A DNA stretch of 64,000 nucleotides from CAYUMU01 sp964445985 (GTDB lineage Bacteria; Planctomycetota; Planctomycetia; Pirellulales; S012-138): positions 77,870 through 141,869 of the forward strand of contig CAYUMU010000007.1 of the NCBI GenBank assembly GCA_964445985.1, read 5' to 3'. The position numbers were made by a program, and so were the translations under genes. The notes beneath the pieces were generated by a model. It had not been told where the DNA came from. It made no database searches and worked only from the letters and a program-made list of their open reading frames with translations. Positions 42,228 to 51,883 of this stretch are shown one piece after another. Positions within the stretch are counted from its first letter, which is position 1. Each line of letters begins with the position of its first letter.

Positions 42228-45200
42228 CTATCTTGGCTTCAGTCCCGACGCCTTGGGAACGCCGAGCGAATCGAGGTCGGCCACGGAGGCGGTCGCCTGG
42301 CTCAAATACCTTCGCACATCGGCCAAGAGCGGACCGACTTCCGATTCTAATCGGGGCAGCAGTTTCACAACCAGGGCCAACTCGGCATGTTGCGCGGCCG
42401 ATTCCAATTCTGAGGCCAACTGCGCCGCCGCCCCGGCGCCCAGATACCGCAACGAGCCCTTCAAGGTGTGCGCCGCACGTCGCAACGTGGCGGCATCGCC
42501 CCTGCGGTACGCCGCCAGCGATTGTTCCATCATGGCCGGGCATTCTTGCAAGAACGCGGTCAGCAGGTCCGCCAGCAACGCCTCGTCGCCACCGGCAGAT
42601 TGCAGCGCCATCTTCCAATCGATCACGCCCGAGTCCTTGCCCGCGGCGAGCTCGCCGGCCGCTGCCACACTCCGTCGCGAGGCGGTTCGTCCGTTGGCGC
42701 TGTTCGCGCGGGGCACCAGTTGGGCAATCGCGGCCGACAACTCGCGGATCCGCACCGGCTTGCAAACGTAACCGTCCATGCCCACTTGCAGGCATTTGTC
42801 GCGGTCGCTCTTGAGAGCATGCGCCGTCAAGGCGATGATGGGAATGTGCTCGCCGCGGCCAGCCTGAGCTTCCGCCGATCGAATGGTTTGGGTCGCTTCC
42901 AGGCCATCGAGCTCCGGCATTTGAATGTCCATCAGCACCACGTCGAAGTGCCCACGCGCGATGGCTTCCACCGCCAGGCGACCGTTTTCCACGGCGAGCA
43001 CGTCATGCCCTCGGCGGGTAAGCAATCCCACGGCCAGCTTGCGATTTACCAGGCTGTCTTCGGCCACGAGAATGCGGAGCGAAGGGAGTTTGATTTCGGG
43101 TTCATCGCCGGCCTCGCACGAAGCGGCTGCCGGCGTTACGCCCAGGGCTCGAACGAGGACCGGCCCCAGCTCGCTGGGCTTGATCGGCTTGAACAGGTAG
43201 GCCGCCACCTCCAAATCGCGGCATCGCCGCGAATCGAGATGATGATCGCCCGAGGTGAGCATCACGATCGGAATATCGCGGAACAAGGGGTGTTGCTTGA
43301 CCCGCTTGGCCAGCTCGAATCCATCCATCCGCGGCATTTGCACGTCGCTTAGCAGCAGGCGAAACGGCGTGCCGTTATCGTCGGCCGTTTTGAGCATGGA
43401 TAACGCGTCGGCAGCGCACTCCACCGAAGTTACCTGCATCTTCCAGCGTTCGAGGATGGCTTGCAGCACGCGGCGATTGGTGGGGTTGTCGTCCACGGCC
43501 AACACCCGCACATTGTTCAACGAACGGCTCCAATCGGGCGCGGGGCCGGCATCGGGACAAATCCGAAAATCGGCGGTAAAGCGAAACACGCTCCCCACCC
43601 CCTCCACGCTCTCGGCGTAAATCATGCCCGACATCATTTCCACCAGCTTGGCCGTAATCGCCAGGCCCAGTCCGGTGCCGCCGAAGCGTCGCGTGGTGCT
43701 CGAATCCACCTGTTCAAACGCTTCAAAAATTTGCGCTAGCTTATTTGAAGGGATGCCAATGCCGGTATCTCGCACGGCGAACGCCAGCGTGACACGATCC
43801 TTTTCCCGGCGCCCCACGCGAACTTCCAGAGCCACCTCGCCATCGTCGGTGAACTTGATGGCGTTGCCAACCAGGTTGACCAGCACCTGGCGCAACCGGC
43901 CGGCATCGCCCACCAGATCGCTGGGAACCGAGACGTCTATGTCGTAAATCAGCTCCACGCCCTTCACGTGCGCCCGCACGGCCAACGACTTGAGCGTGTC
44001 GCCCAAGGTCTGTCCCAAATCGAACGGCTGCAAATCGAGTTCGAACTTGCCGGATTCGATTTTCGAAAAATCGAGGATGCTGTTGATGAGTGCCAGCAAC
44101 GACTCGGCCGACTCGCGCGCCATCCGCAAGTACTCGCGTTGCTCGGGCGCCAAGGGCGTATCGAGCACCAGTTCGGTCATGCCAATGATGGCATTCATGG
44201 GCGTGCGAATTTCGTGACTGATGTTCGCCAGGAAGGCGCTCTTGGCTCGGCTGGCCGATTCCGCCTGGTCCTTGGCCCGCATCAATTCGGCTTCCGCCGC
44301 CATCATGTCGGTCACATCTTCCGCCGTGCCGGCGATCCGGTAGACGTTGTTGTCGGCGTCGCGCACCGGGTAACCGCGATCGTAAATCCACCGCATGCTG
44401 CCGTCGGGCCGCACAATTCGATACCGAATTTCGAAGTTGCCCTTCGCCGCTTGGGCCGCGAACGCGTCCCTCACGCGTTGGCGGTCCTCGGGGTGAATCG
44501 CGTCGTTCCAGGTTTCTGGCTTCTGCATCAGGGCTTCACGACTGCGGCCCCAGATTTCCTCGTACGCAGGGCTGACGTATTCGAATTGATCGCCGTCGGC
44601 GGTCGTGATCCAAAATACCTCGTTCAAGTGATCGGCCAATTGGCGGAAGCGTTGCTCGCTTTCTTGCAGGGCCAGCTCGGCCAACTTGCGCTCGGTCACA
44701 TCCCAAAAGATCCCTTGCGTGCCCACGGGTCGGCCGGTGGCATCGAGCAGCGGCGTCTTCATCACGTGCACATACAGCTTCTTGCCGTCGTCGCGCACGT
44801 GCGTTTCGATGTCTTCAAACAGCTCGCCCGTGCGGATCAGCCGTTCATCGTCGCGGCGATACTTTTCGGCCAGTTCGTCGGGAAAGAAGTCGAAGTCGGT
44901 CTTGCCGATGATTTCGTCGTAGCGGCGATGGATCAGCCCACAGAAAGCCTGATTGGCAAACGTAAAGCGGCCTTTCAAGTCCTTGCGCAGCACGAACAGC
45001 GGCAGGTTTTCCACCAGCGAGGCGTACAGCGCTTCCGAATCTCGCAAGGCCTTGTCCGCCCGTTGCTGCTCGCGGAGGTCTCGCACGCAGGCGGTGAACA
45101 ACATGGTTTCGCCATGGGGCGTGGCCGCCACCGACAGCTCCACGGGAAACTCGCCCCCGTCGGCATCGCGAGCCACGGCCGCGATGCGCTGCGGGTGCGA

Positions 45201-45815
45201 TCGCTCGGCGATCAGCAAATCGGCCAGCGCAACTGCCGAGCCATGCAGATGATTCCAGGGCGACACCAGAGTTTCCCACGATTGCCCCACGGCATCCTCG
45301 CGCCGCCGCCCCCAGCATTTCTCGGCCTTGTCGTTCCATTCCACCACCCGCCCTTGGGCATCCAGCACAATCAGAGCGTCGTTCGTTTCCTCCAGCACGG
45401 TGCGATAGCGGGCGATCAGATCATGGTCCGCGGCGGTTCGCTTTTCGGCCTCGGGCTGGGCGCTGGTGGCCACGGGCTGGGCACTGGTTGCCACGGGCAA
45501 GGCATGGTCCTTCAGCGGAGGTTCACCGGCCGGTGGCAAAGCAGATGAGCCCAACGCCCTGGGCTGCAAGGCGGCCGAAGAATGAGCCAGAGGTTGTCGC
45601 AGCAGGCTCGTCAACCACCAGATGCCGCCCAGCAAACACGAACCGGCCAAGATCGCCGTTACCACACGCCACACGTCGATCCCTGCCGACGAAAACACAC
45701 TGCCGCTGGCTCCCATCCAGGGAACACTAGCGGCGCCGATTCCACCGGCGCCCAATACCATCAGGGTGGTGGCGGCCCAAATGCAACGCACCGAAAGCTC
45801 GTGCGAACGGGGCAC
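42228..45815 (-). CDS. membrane hybrid histidine kinase: three PAS, two receivers, HPt
   Basis: 1195 residues from GTG 45815 (GAGGA 6 bases upstream); a further GTG at 45878 would add 21. Two N-terminal membrane helices (TTLMVLGAGGIGAASVPWMG and VTAILAGSCLLGGIWWLTSL), then three PAS domains, HisKA with the motif FLANISHEIRTPMNA, an HATPase domain, receiver 1 (VLAVDDNPTNRR, LLLSDVQMPRMDG), receiver 2 (ILVAEDSLVNRK, VVLMDIQMPELDG) and a C-terminal histidine phosphotransfer domain (AAHTLKGSLRYLG). It can run a whole His-Asp-His relay internally, with the neighbouring receiver-ATPase protein the natural last acceptor. Signal unknown. Confidence 0.92.
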   Translation of the reverse strand: MPRSHELSVRCIWAATTLMVLGAGGIGAASVPWMGASGSVFSSAGIDVWRVVTAILAGSCLLGGIWWLTSLLRQPLAHSSAALQPRALGSSALPPAGEPPLKDHALPVATSAQPVATSAQPEAEKRTAADHDLIARYRTVLEETNDALIVLDAQGRVVEWNDKAEKCWGRRREDAVGQSWETLVSPWNHLHGSAVALADLLIAERSHPQRIAAVARDADGGEFPVELSVAATPHGETMLFTACVRDLREQQRADKALRDSEALYASLVENLPLFVLRKDLKGRFTFANQAFCGLIHRRYDEIIGKTDFDFFPDELAEKYRRDDERLIRTGELFEDIETHVRDDGKKLYVHVMKTPLLDATGRPVGTQGIFWDVTERKLAELALQESEQRFRQLADHLNEVFWITTADGDQFEYVSPAYEEIWGRSREALMQKPETWNDAIHPEDRQRVRDAFAAQAAKGNFEIRYRIVRPDGSMRWIYDRGYPVRDADNNVYRIAGTAEDVTDMMAAEAELMRAKDQAESASRAKSAFLANISHEIRTPMNAIIGMTELVLDTPLAPEQREYLRMARESAESLLALINSILDFSKIESGKFELDLQPFDLGQTLGDTLKSLAVRAHVKGVELIYDIDVSVPSDLVGDAGRLRQVLVNLVGNAIKFTDDGEVALEVRVGRREKDRVTLAFAVRDTGIGIPSNKLAQIFEAFEQVDSSTTRRFGGTGLGLAITAKLVEMMSGMIYAESVEGVGSVFRFTADFRICPDAGPAPDWSRSLNNVRVLAVDDNPTNRRVLQAILERWKMQVTSVECAADALSMLKTADDNGTPFRLLLSDVQMPRMDGFELAKRVKQHPLFRDIPIVMLTSGDHHLDSRRCRDLEVAAYLFKPIKPSELGPVLVRALGVTPAAASCEAGDEPEIKLPSLRILVAEDSLVNRKLAVGLLTRRGHDVLAVENGRLAVEAIARGHFDVVLMDIQMPELDGLEATQTIRSAEAQAGRGEHIPIIALTAHALKSDRDKCLQVGMDGYVCKPVRIRELSAAIAQLVPRANSANGRTASRRSVAAAGELAAGKDSGVIDWKMALQSAGGDEALLADLLTAFLQECPAMMEQSLAAYRRGDAATLRRAAHTLKGSLRYLGAGAAAQLASELESAAQHAELALVVKLLPRLESEVGPLLADVRRYLSQATASVADLDSLGVPKASGLKPR

Positions 45816-46055
45816 GGCCGGTCCTCGCAAGGGAAAAATGGGAAGTAGCGTTGGCTGAAAACACGAGAGAAGCCCCACCCGCCAAGGAGCAAGCCAGACG
45901 CTGGCCCCCCGCGGTGTCTTCCCCCCTTCCCATTATGTTCGCTTGCGAGATGGCTTGACTACCCAATTGTGGGCAGCAATCGCGGTATTATTTCCTGGGC
46001 GAGCGGCCAGCCTAACCGCGCGATCGCCTTGGCGGCGGCGGCTTGGGAACCCATG

Positions 46056-46134
46056 AAGAATAACTTTCGGGCATAGTCGGCTTTCGCTCCGCGAAAGGAT
46101 TTGCTTTCGCGGAGCGAAAGCCGACTTTGTTTTT
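46056..46134 (-). repeat. dispersed hairpin repeat family A, copy 2 (perfect)
   Basis: Perfect 22-bp arms at 46075-46096 and 46105-46126 (AGTCGGCTTTCGCTCCGCGA AA on the left) around an 8-base loop. On the minus strand it begins 26 bases after the stop of the cysteine hydrolase gene. Confidence 0.95.
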
Positions 46135-46152
46135 CGTGCAATCCTGCAATCC

Positions 46153-48243
46153 TTAGGGATTCACCAGGCGCGCCGACTTGCTGGGACTGAAAAACCGCTC
46201 ATCGAGTTGGGCCTTGCCCTGTTCGCCATAGTGCTTGACCAGCGCAATGCGCAGTTCGCGCGGCGTCAGATTGCGGTCGTTGAACCGTTGCAGCAAATCC
46301 TGGTGCGTCTCTCGCAGTTTGCGATACCTGGCGATTTGCTCCTCGGTGTAGCCCAGGGCGGGCAAGTTCTTCAGATCTCCGCAGGTCACGGCAAAGCGAG
46401 CGTCGGTGAACAAATCGCTATGGCTATAGGCGATATCGTCCAAGGTCTCCACCACGGCCTGGGTTTTGGCGGCGGTTACCAGATCCATTTCGCGGCCAAT
46501 GTTCTCTTGCTGCCGCAAGGCCTCGGCCAAGGCGGGATTCTTCTCGGCCGCTTCCGCCATTTTTACTCGCAACGACTGATACAGGTCGGGCGAGGGGGTG
46601 AACTCCTTGTGTTCCAAACCATGGGAGAAATGGTCGAACACCATTTCTTCCACTTCCCGCGTCGGTTCGTAAAGGGGCGTCACCCGCCCCGACACCTTCA
46701 TTTGCCGCGAGAACAGCGAGCCGGTGGGCGAGATGAAGTCCTTGCCAATCGAGAGCCCCAGCTTTTGCAAGTTTTCCGCCGTATTGCCCGGCCGCGCCCC
46801 TTCGCCAATGGGGAAGAACGCTTCGCGAACCAGCGGGGTCTCTTGGGCGCACAGCAGCAACAAGCCGGCACAGTAGGTCTTAATGGCCACGCCATCCAGC
46901 GGCTTGCCCTTGAGGTTCAGCACGCGATCGGTGCGAAAGTTGAGATCGAACGACGAATCGTTGCCGATAATGCTGGCGGCCCGATCGGCCATGATCTGGG
47001 AAACCGGCTCATCGTTGTGCCGCAAGAACATGTAATGCAGCGTATCGCGAAGGTAGTTTTCCACGTTCTCGGCGGGGATCTGCGAACCCCGCTCCGGCAA
47101 ATCCACAATTACCATCCGTCGCTTGCCGTCGGCGCCTTCTTCAATGGTGGCCACGCCCACGTGGGTGAACAGCCCCGGGTTGAGGTCCGTGAACAGGTTG
47201 TAAGGCGAAGGATTCCGCATCAGCAGCCAATCGCCGGCCTTCACCTCGAAGTGCCCTAGCCGGTAGGTGTCGCCTTCCAGACCATGTTTGCGAAGCTGAT
47301 CCAGCCACGCCAACAACTCTTTGCGCAGCGCGGCCATGTCGGGCGAAAGCTTCGAAGCCGGCACCCCTTCCAGCAAGCCATGGGCTTCGTCGGCCGTAAT
47401 GGGCGGGCGATCGTATTCTTCGTCTTCCAACTCGCTGGGCCGAAGATCCTGTGGCAGACCAATCTTGCGCATCGTGTCCACGGCTTGCACCACCAGGTTC
47501 AGCGGCGTTTGCGGATCACGCAACAATTGGGCCAGTCGTGGGATCTGGCTCCGTTCGCCTGTCTTGGCGATCAGTTCCAAAATGCGGGCACGATTCGCTT
47601 CCGAAACCGGTGTGACACCCGCCGGCGCGCTGGGCGGAGGCGGCAGCACTAACAAGCCGACGACCGAGGCGCCCACCTCGCTGTTGCGGCGAATGCATAG
47701 TTCCACCAGCCGTTCTCGCAACGTGGGGTCGGCGGCCACGCGGAACGCCGCGTAGTTCACGGCCTCGCTTAATTGCAATTTGAGCCGGCCCGAGAGGTCG
47801 ATCAGGTTCGACATCGTCTTTAGCCAGCAGCGGATCGCATCTTTGTCGTACCTACTCTCGCCGCCCGAGCTACTCACAAACTGCGTGCGCATCGCCAGGG
47901 TTTCTTCCAGCAGTTCATCCACGCGTTGCTTCGCGGCGATTAGCCGGTCGACATGCGTCAGCACCTGCTCGCCTTGAGCCGCGCCCTCGAAGCGGGCCAG
48001 ATAGGCGGCCCATTGCTCGACCATTTCCGAGGCTTTCCGCATCGGCTGGATACGGTCCTCCGTGCAGTCGCTAGCCGCTTTAGGAAGCCGGTCGCCGTAG
48101 ACACTCACCCACTGCTCGAAAGCGGCGTCCTGCGTTTGAGCCGCCAGCGTTCCCGACAGAACGCAGATCAGCAGCAAACCAGTGGCGATTCCAGCCCGAA
48201 CCGGAGACCCGGCCAATTTTGCAAACGAATGGGATTTGTACAT
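46153..48243 (-). CDS. exported YiiX/YebB-like cysteine hydrolase (NlpC/P60-related permuted papain fold)
   Basis: 696 residues. Sec signal peptide at about 15-36 (AGIATGLLLICVLSGTLAAQ). Residues 40-330 are helical and partly HEAT-like. The catalytic region starts at KAGDWLLMRN (335-344), with His361 in LFTHVGVAT and Cys458 in IKTYCAGLLLL; the His-before-Cys order is that of the circularly permuted YiiX-type domain (Pfam PF05708). The C-terminal 200 residues are helical and charged. Such enzymes are thought to cut amide or ester bonds in peptidoglycan or lipids. It is much longer than stand-alone YiiX (about 200). Confidence 0.78.
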   Translation of the reverse strand: MYKSHSFAKLAGSPVRAGIATGLLLICVLSGTLAAQTQDAAFEQWVSVYGDRLPKAASDCTEDRIQPMRKASEMVEQWAAYLARFEGAAQGEQVLTHVDRLIAAKQRVDELLEETLAMRTQFVSSSGGESRYDKDAIRCWLKTMSNLIDLSGRLKLQLSEAVNYAAFRVAADPTLRERLVELCIRRNSEVGASVVGLLVLPPPPSAPAGVTPVSEANRARILELIAKTGERSQIPRLAQLLRDPQTPLNLVVQAVDTMRKIGLPQDLRPSELEDEEYDRPPITADEAHGLLEGVPASKLSPDMAALRKELLAWLDQLRKHGLEGDTYRLGHFEVKAGDWLLMRNPSPYNLFTDLNPGLFTHVGVATIEEGADGKRRMVIVDLPERGSQIPAENVENYLRDTLHYMFLRHNDEPVSQIMADRAASIIGNDSSFDLNFRTDRVLNLKGKPLDGVAIKTYCAGLLLLCAQETPLVREAFFPIGEGARPGNTAENLQKLGLSIGKDFISPTGSLFSRQMKVSGRVTPLYEPTREVEEMVFDHFSHGLEHKEFTPSPDLYQSLRVKMAEAAEKNPALAEALRQQENIGREMDLVTAAKTQAVVETLDDIAYSHSDLFTDARFAVTCGDLKNLPALGYTEEQIARYRKLRETHQDLLQRFNDRNLTPRELRIALVKHYGEQGKAQLDERFFSPSKSARLVNP

Positions 48244-48515
48244 GACAGTTACGGGGGGCGTGGGGGAGAGGGGGAAGGCTTCGCTGGGAGGGAAAGTCTA
48301 GCGCGCAGGCCAGCCGTCAGGGCGGACAAACGCACCACTTTACCTATAGCTTGCAGTTTGCGCAATCGCCAGCCAGATGCCAATTGGCTGCCCGACCTTG
48401 AGTCGCAAACCTTTAATCATCAGATACTTGCGAACCAAAATGACGTGAAAAAAACAGAGCGAGGTCTTTCCGATTTCCGTACGGTTTCGAGGGCGTGGCC
48501 GGTTGGCCCAGGGGT

Positions 48516-49760
48516 TTATCCCAGCCCAAAAGCCGCATCGATCGGCCGTTGGTATTCGCGAAGTTCGCCCGAGAAGACCTCCTCCACGTCAACCGTGCGG
48601 CCAGCGCGCGCCGATTCCAAGATGGCGAATGCCGCCGCCAGGTCGCGCATGCCTTCGAGGCCGCTCGTTTCGGGCTGGCGATGGTTGCGGATAGCGTCGA
48701 GCCAGTCGTATTGATTCAGGGCAAAGCTGTCTTGAAGTCCCAGCGGAAACAATCGCCCGCGTTCTTGCGCGGGAGCTTGCTGCTCGTAAACCTCGGGCAG
48801 CGAGTGCCGCGAACCGTCGCTCAAAGTCAGTTCGGCGCCGCTGATCCGCCCGCCGGTCCCCAGGTAAACCACGCCGTTGCCTATTTTCACGCCCCCGCCG
48901 TGGCCGGCCCAGGTGGCCACCAGGTTGCCGAACACGCCGTCGGCGGTTTCGATGCCGGCCTGAAAGGTATCGTCGGCATCGCACTCCATGGTTTCCGTGG
49001 TTTGCCCGGCGGCGTTGATTGTTTTTCGCCGCGGTTCCAGCACGGCGGTGCTGGCGGTCACCCGTTTCACTTCACCGGCCACGTGCCGAATCTGATCGAA
49101 AAAATGCACCCCCAGGTCCAAACTGATGCCGCCCGCTTCCAGCTGTTGATGTCGCCAGGGCGTTTCGGCCACGATTCGATCGGGCGCCCACCAGACACCC
49201 GCATAGGCCAGCAGAATCATTTGCAGCCGGCCCGCGGGTCCACCATGAAAGGCCCACCGCAAATGCCGGGTGCCGGGCGAATTGCGAAAATTCTCGAACA
49301 CCCCGAAGGTCAGGTCGCGGGCTTCCGCCTGGGCACACATTTGCCTGGCCGCGGCCATGGTAATCGCCAGCGGTTTTTGGCTCAGCAGGTGTTTACCGTG
49401 GGCAAATGCCTCCGCGGCCACCTGATGATGCATGGCATGGGTGGTGAAGTCGTTGACCGCGTCGATCGGCCCGGCGGCAATCATCTGGCGATAATCGGTG
49501 TAAACCTGGACTTCCACGTCGTCTTGCTGGTCCGACAGGTACTCGTCGCCAATCGCCAGCGGGTCTCCCGGAATATCGCTCACCGCCGGTCGCTGGGGCG
49601 GACCCGCTCCGCGGCGAACATACATTTGCGCGTCGCTCGCTTTGCGCGCACACAATGCGGTAATGCGAAAGTCGTCCACGCCGGCTTCGCGAAGCAGGCG
49701 ATACCCACGCAGATGCGCGGCCAGAATGCGTCCACAACCAACAATGCCAATGCGAATCAT
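48516..49760 (-). CDS. Gfo/Idh/MocA family oxidoreductase
   Basis: 414 residues from ATG 49760; the frame is open further upstream but only through repeat DNA. N-terminal Rossmann fold with RIGIVGCGRI, the nicotinamide-binding region around KHLLSQKPLAIT near residue 120 (the family usually has EKP), then the C-terminal beta-sheet substrate domain (GGISLDLGVHFFDQIRHVAG). NAD(P)-dependent enzyme on a sugar, inositol or related polyol; the substrate cannot be assigned. Planctomycete genomes carry many paralogues. Weak ribosome binding site. Confidence 0.88.
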   Translation of the reverse strand: MIRIGIVGCGRILAAHLRGYRLLREAGVDDFRITALCARKASDAQMYVRRGAGPPQRPAVSDIPGDPLAIGDEYLSDQQDDVEVQVYTDYRQMIAAGPIDAVNDFTTHAMHHQVAAEAFAHGKHLLSQKPLAITMAAARQMCAQAEARDLTFGVFENFRNSPGTRHLRWAFHGGPAGRLQMILLAYAGVWWAPDRIVAETPWRHQQLEAGGISLDLGVHFFDQIRHVAGEVKRVTASTAVLEPRRKTINAAGQTTETMECDADDTFQAGIETADGVFGNLVATWAGHGGGVKIGNGVVYLGTGGRISGAELTLSDGSRHSLPEVYEQQAPAQERGRLFPLGLQDSFALNQYDWLDAIRNHRQPETSGLEGMRDLAAAFAILESARAGRTVDVEEVFSGELREYQRPIDAAFGLG

Positions 49761-49850
49761 GAAAGGATGCAATCTCGAAACGAAGTGCGACAGCCGTCGG
49801 CCGATTGTTGCCAAACGACGGCGGGTAGTTTCCGGGCCGGCTTTGGATGC

Positions 49851-49916
49851 GATCTCATGGTCGGCTTTCGTTCCGCGAAAGGATGTGCTTTCGCGGAGCG
49901 AAAGCCGACTTATTTC
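49851..49916 (-). repeat. dispersed hairpin repeat family A, copy 3
   Basis: Arms at 49860-49880 and 49889-49909, 21 bp with one G-T wobble, loop of 8. On the minus strand it begins 39 bases after the stop of the lipase-like gene. Confidence 0.93.
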
Positions 49917-49947
49917 GAGCGATCTTAATAGCAAAACGATCCGCCGA

Positions 49948-51198
49948 CTAGGGTTGCGGCGGTTCGGCGTCGCTACGCTTGAGAACGCGGGTGATTTGCA
50001 ACACGTGAAAGGGCAGCCAGGCTTGTTGCATGTAGACCGCATGCCCTAGCATCTCCGCGGAATCGGGTCCGTAATCCACTAGCAGGGTCGTGCCCGCGGA
50101 TTGGAGCCGAATCCCCCAGGTGCGTTGAAAGAAGGCCACCCGCCGCGCCCAGAATGCCAGGTTTGCCAACACGCCCTCTTCCGAAGACATCAGCGGCAGG
50201 GCGCCAAACAGTTCGGCCATCTCGGCGTTTACCTGGCGACGCGACTCGGTCAGCGGCAAACTATCGGTGCCATCGATCGCAAACGCCTGAATCCAATCGC
50301 CGTGCTTGGCCTTTTGAATGTCGTCGAATCCCACCAGCACCTTGGTGCGATAGGCGGGCGTTTCCAGATCGGTTTCGTCCACCGGCTTGTGATTCACGAA
50401 ATGAATCAGTTCCCGATAGCCGGCCGGATTCCAGGCATACCGAATCGGCGTGCCAAACGTCACAATGTACAGTTGCTTGCCCAAGGCGTGCGGACCAGCG
50501 GCCGCCTCCAGAATCGTTTGGACGTTCTTCCAGCGGGGGTCTTCGCCGTAGATCGGCTGGCCGATCTCAAAGAACCGGGCGTTGGCCTCGCGATCGTTCG
50601 CGAGCAGTTGCGTTGCCAGGGCGAACACATTGCCGGCGTGACTATGCCCCCACAGCATGGCCGTGCTTTCCGCCGGCAGTTCCAGCTTGAGCAGCGCATC
50701 GATCATGCACACGGCGGCATGGGCTCGATCGAGGTGATTGTTTTCGCTGCCCCACACAAAAGCGGCTTGCACCAGGTCTTGGGTCCCAAGTTGTCGATTG
50801 AACTCCTCGGCAAACAGGGGATTGAAGCCATCGGGGCCATTGCGGTCGTTGTTCAAGGCCAGGCTCAGTTTTCGCAACCCATCGCCATCGAGCCCCAGCA
50901 GCGTGAGGAGGGCCGGCGCCCGTTCCGCGGCCAGCGACAATACGCCAAATCCGTCTTCCCCCGAAAACGTGCCGTGCACCAGCCAGATTTTGGCGATCCG
51001 CCGATCGCGAATCAGTTGGGCAAAACCGTCCATGGCTTGCCTGGCATTGATCTCCGCCCGAGGCGGAGCCTTGAGAATTTCGAATGTGCTGATGTCGGCT
51101 CGAGCGCCGTAGTCTTGATGAGAGAACCCTTCGCCCAGCGCGATTTCACCTGGTCCAAGGGTGGCTGCCATGACAAACAGCAATAGGGCGCGGGGCAT
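49948..51198 (-). CDS. exported lipase-like alpha/beta hydrolase
   Basis: 416 residues from ATG 51198, giving a signal peptide (ALLLFVMAATLGPGEIALG). The oxyanion-type segment is WLVHGTFSGEDG near residue 75 and the nucleophile elbow is MLWGHSHAGNV near 185; an acid and a His (IHFVNHKPVDETD) follow later. No close family is recognised; the long insertions and FWARRVAFFQRTWGIRL near the C-terminus are unlike classical lipases. The gene lies 187 bases upstream of the oxidoreductase on the same strand, with a hairpin repeat between them. Confidence 0.65.
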   Translation of the reverse strand: MPRALLLFVMAATLGPGEIALGEGFSHQDYGARADISTFEILKAPPRAEINARQAMDGFAQLIRDRRIAKIWLVHGTFSGEDGFGVLSLAAERAPALLTLLGLDGDGLRKLSLALNNDRNGPDGFNPLFAEEFNRQLGTQDLVQAAFVWGSENNHLDRAHAAVCMIDALLKLELPAESTAMLWGHSHAGNVFALATQLLANDREANARFFEIGQPIYGEDPRWKNVQTILEAAAGPHALGKQLYIVTFGTPIRYAWNPAGYRELIHFVNHKPVDETDLETPAYRTKVLVGFDDIQKAKHGDWIQAFAIDGTDSLPLTESRRQVNAEMAELFGALPLMSSEEGVLANLAFWARRVAFFQRTWGIRLQSAGTTLLVDYGPDSAEMLGHAVYMQQAWLPFHVLQITRVLKRSDAEPPQP

Positions 51199-51514
51199 GC
51201 TGAATAACGGCCGGCTTGAGCTGAATGCCCAAGCAGCGGGGAATTTCGCGTCCTCCGCAGGCAAGTTCATCGAGTGCCGCACTGCAATGCTGGATGGTTT
51301 GCCGAGCATATTCCGCATCCCCAAGTGGAAGAAATCTCTGATGAGCGCGTTCCGGTTGCAAAGTGACCACAGCCGACACTGGGCAGGCCCTCCCAGGACT
51401 TGGCTGCCTCGCAGCTACCCGCGGCGCGACTCCATCATAATGCCGGCGGGAAGCGAAAACCGGTCATATTCGCGCGGAATTGCCACGCCCGCGCGGTTGG
51501 CTGGGGGTTGGGGG

Positions 51515-51661
51515 CAGCACTTTGTGGCTAGCAGTGCTGGCCGCGAAGTGCTAACAGCGGTTTTTTCGAGGAATTCAAGGACAGCGTTTTTAACCGATGC
51601 CAGCCGATGCGCCAAAAATGCAGGTTTTTCTCGGCAAAACCGTGCTAGCTACAAAGTGCTG
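51515..51661. repeat. inverted repeat pair, 19-bp arms
   Basis: CAGCACTTTGTGGCTAGCA (51515-51533) and TGCTAGCTACAAAGTGCTG (51643-51661) are inverse copies with one mismatch, 109 bases apart. G-rich GGCTGGGGG stretches flank both sides. Confidence 0.85.
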
Positions 51662-51704
51662 GGATTGGGGGGCTGGGGGCAGAGCTGGCGCCGGTTCACG
51701 CATG

Positions 51705-51721
51705 TATATCATCTTGATATA
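51705..51721. promoter_or_regulatory. 17-bp palindrome, possible operator
   Basis: TATATCATCTTGATATA: 7-bp arms and a 3-base centre in otherwise GC-rich DNA, 163 bases beyond the methyltransferase stop and about 500 bases upstream of the lipase-like start. Symmetry is clear; a regulatory role is a guess. Confidence 0.35.
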
Positions 51722-51883
51722 TTTAGCTTAACGGTTTTCGGGTGGCCGTCCCACTAGCCAGACGCGAACAATTTGAGGCGGGAACTCACGATGGCATTTG
51801 CCCGTTTTGGGTTCTGCCGCCGGTTGGCTGGGGTAAAGCTGATTGGAGAATGGGCGTTGGCATATCAGGCCCAGCAGCGGGCG

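Larger units (their letters stand above)
51199..51883. other. 685-base intergenic region with inverted repeats
   Basis: No convincing gene; frames crossing it start poorly and have no family. It holds a 19-bp inverted pair, a 17-bp palindrome and T-rich runs. It forms the 3' flank of the methyltransferase gene and the promoter side of the lipase-like gene. Confidence 0.6.

Noticed and set aside
43968..45548. 526-codon open frame opposite the hybrid kinase
   Set aside because: Antisense to three PAS domains and the HisKA domain; no features.
51161..51757. 198-residue frame upstream of the lipase-like gene
   Set aside because: It runs through inverted repeats and overlaps a gene start antisense; no family.
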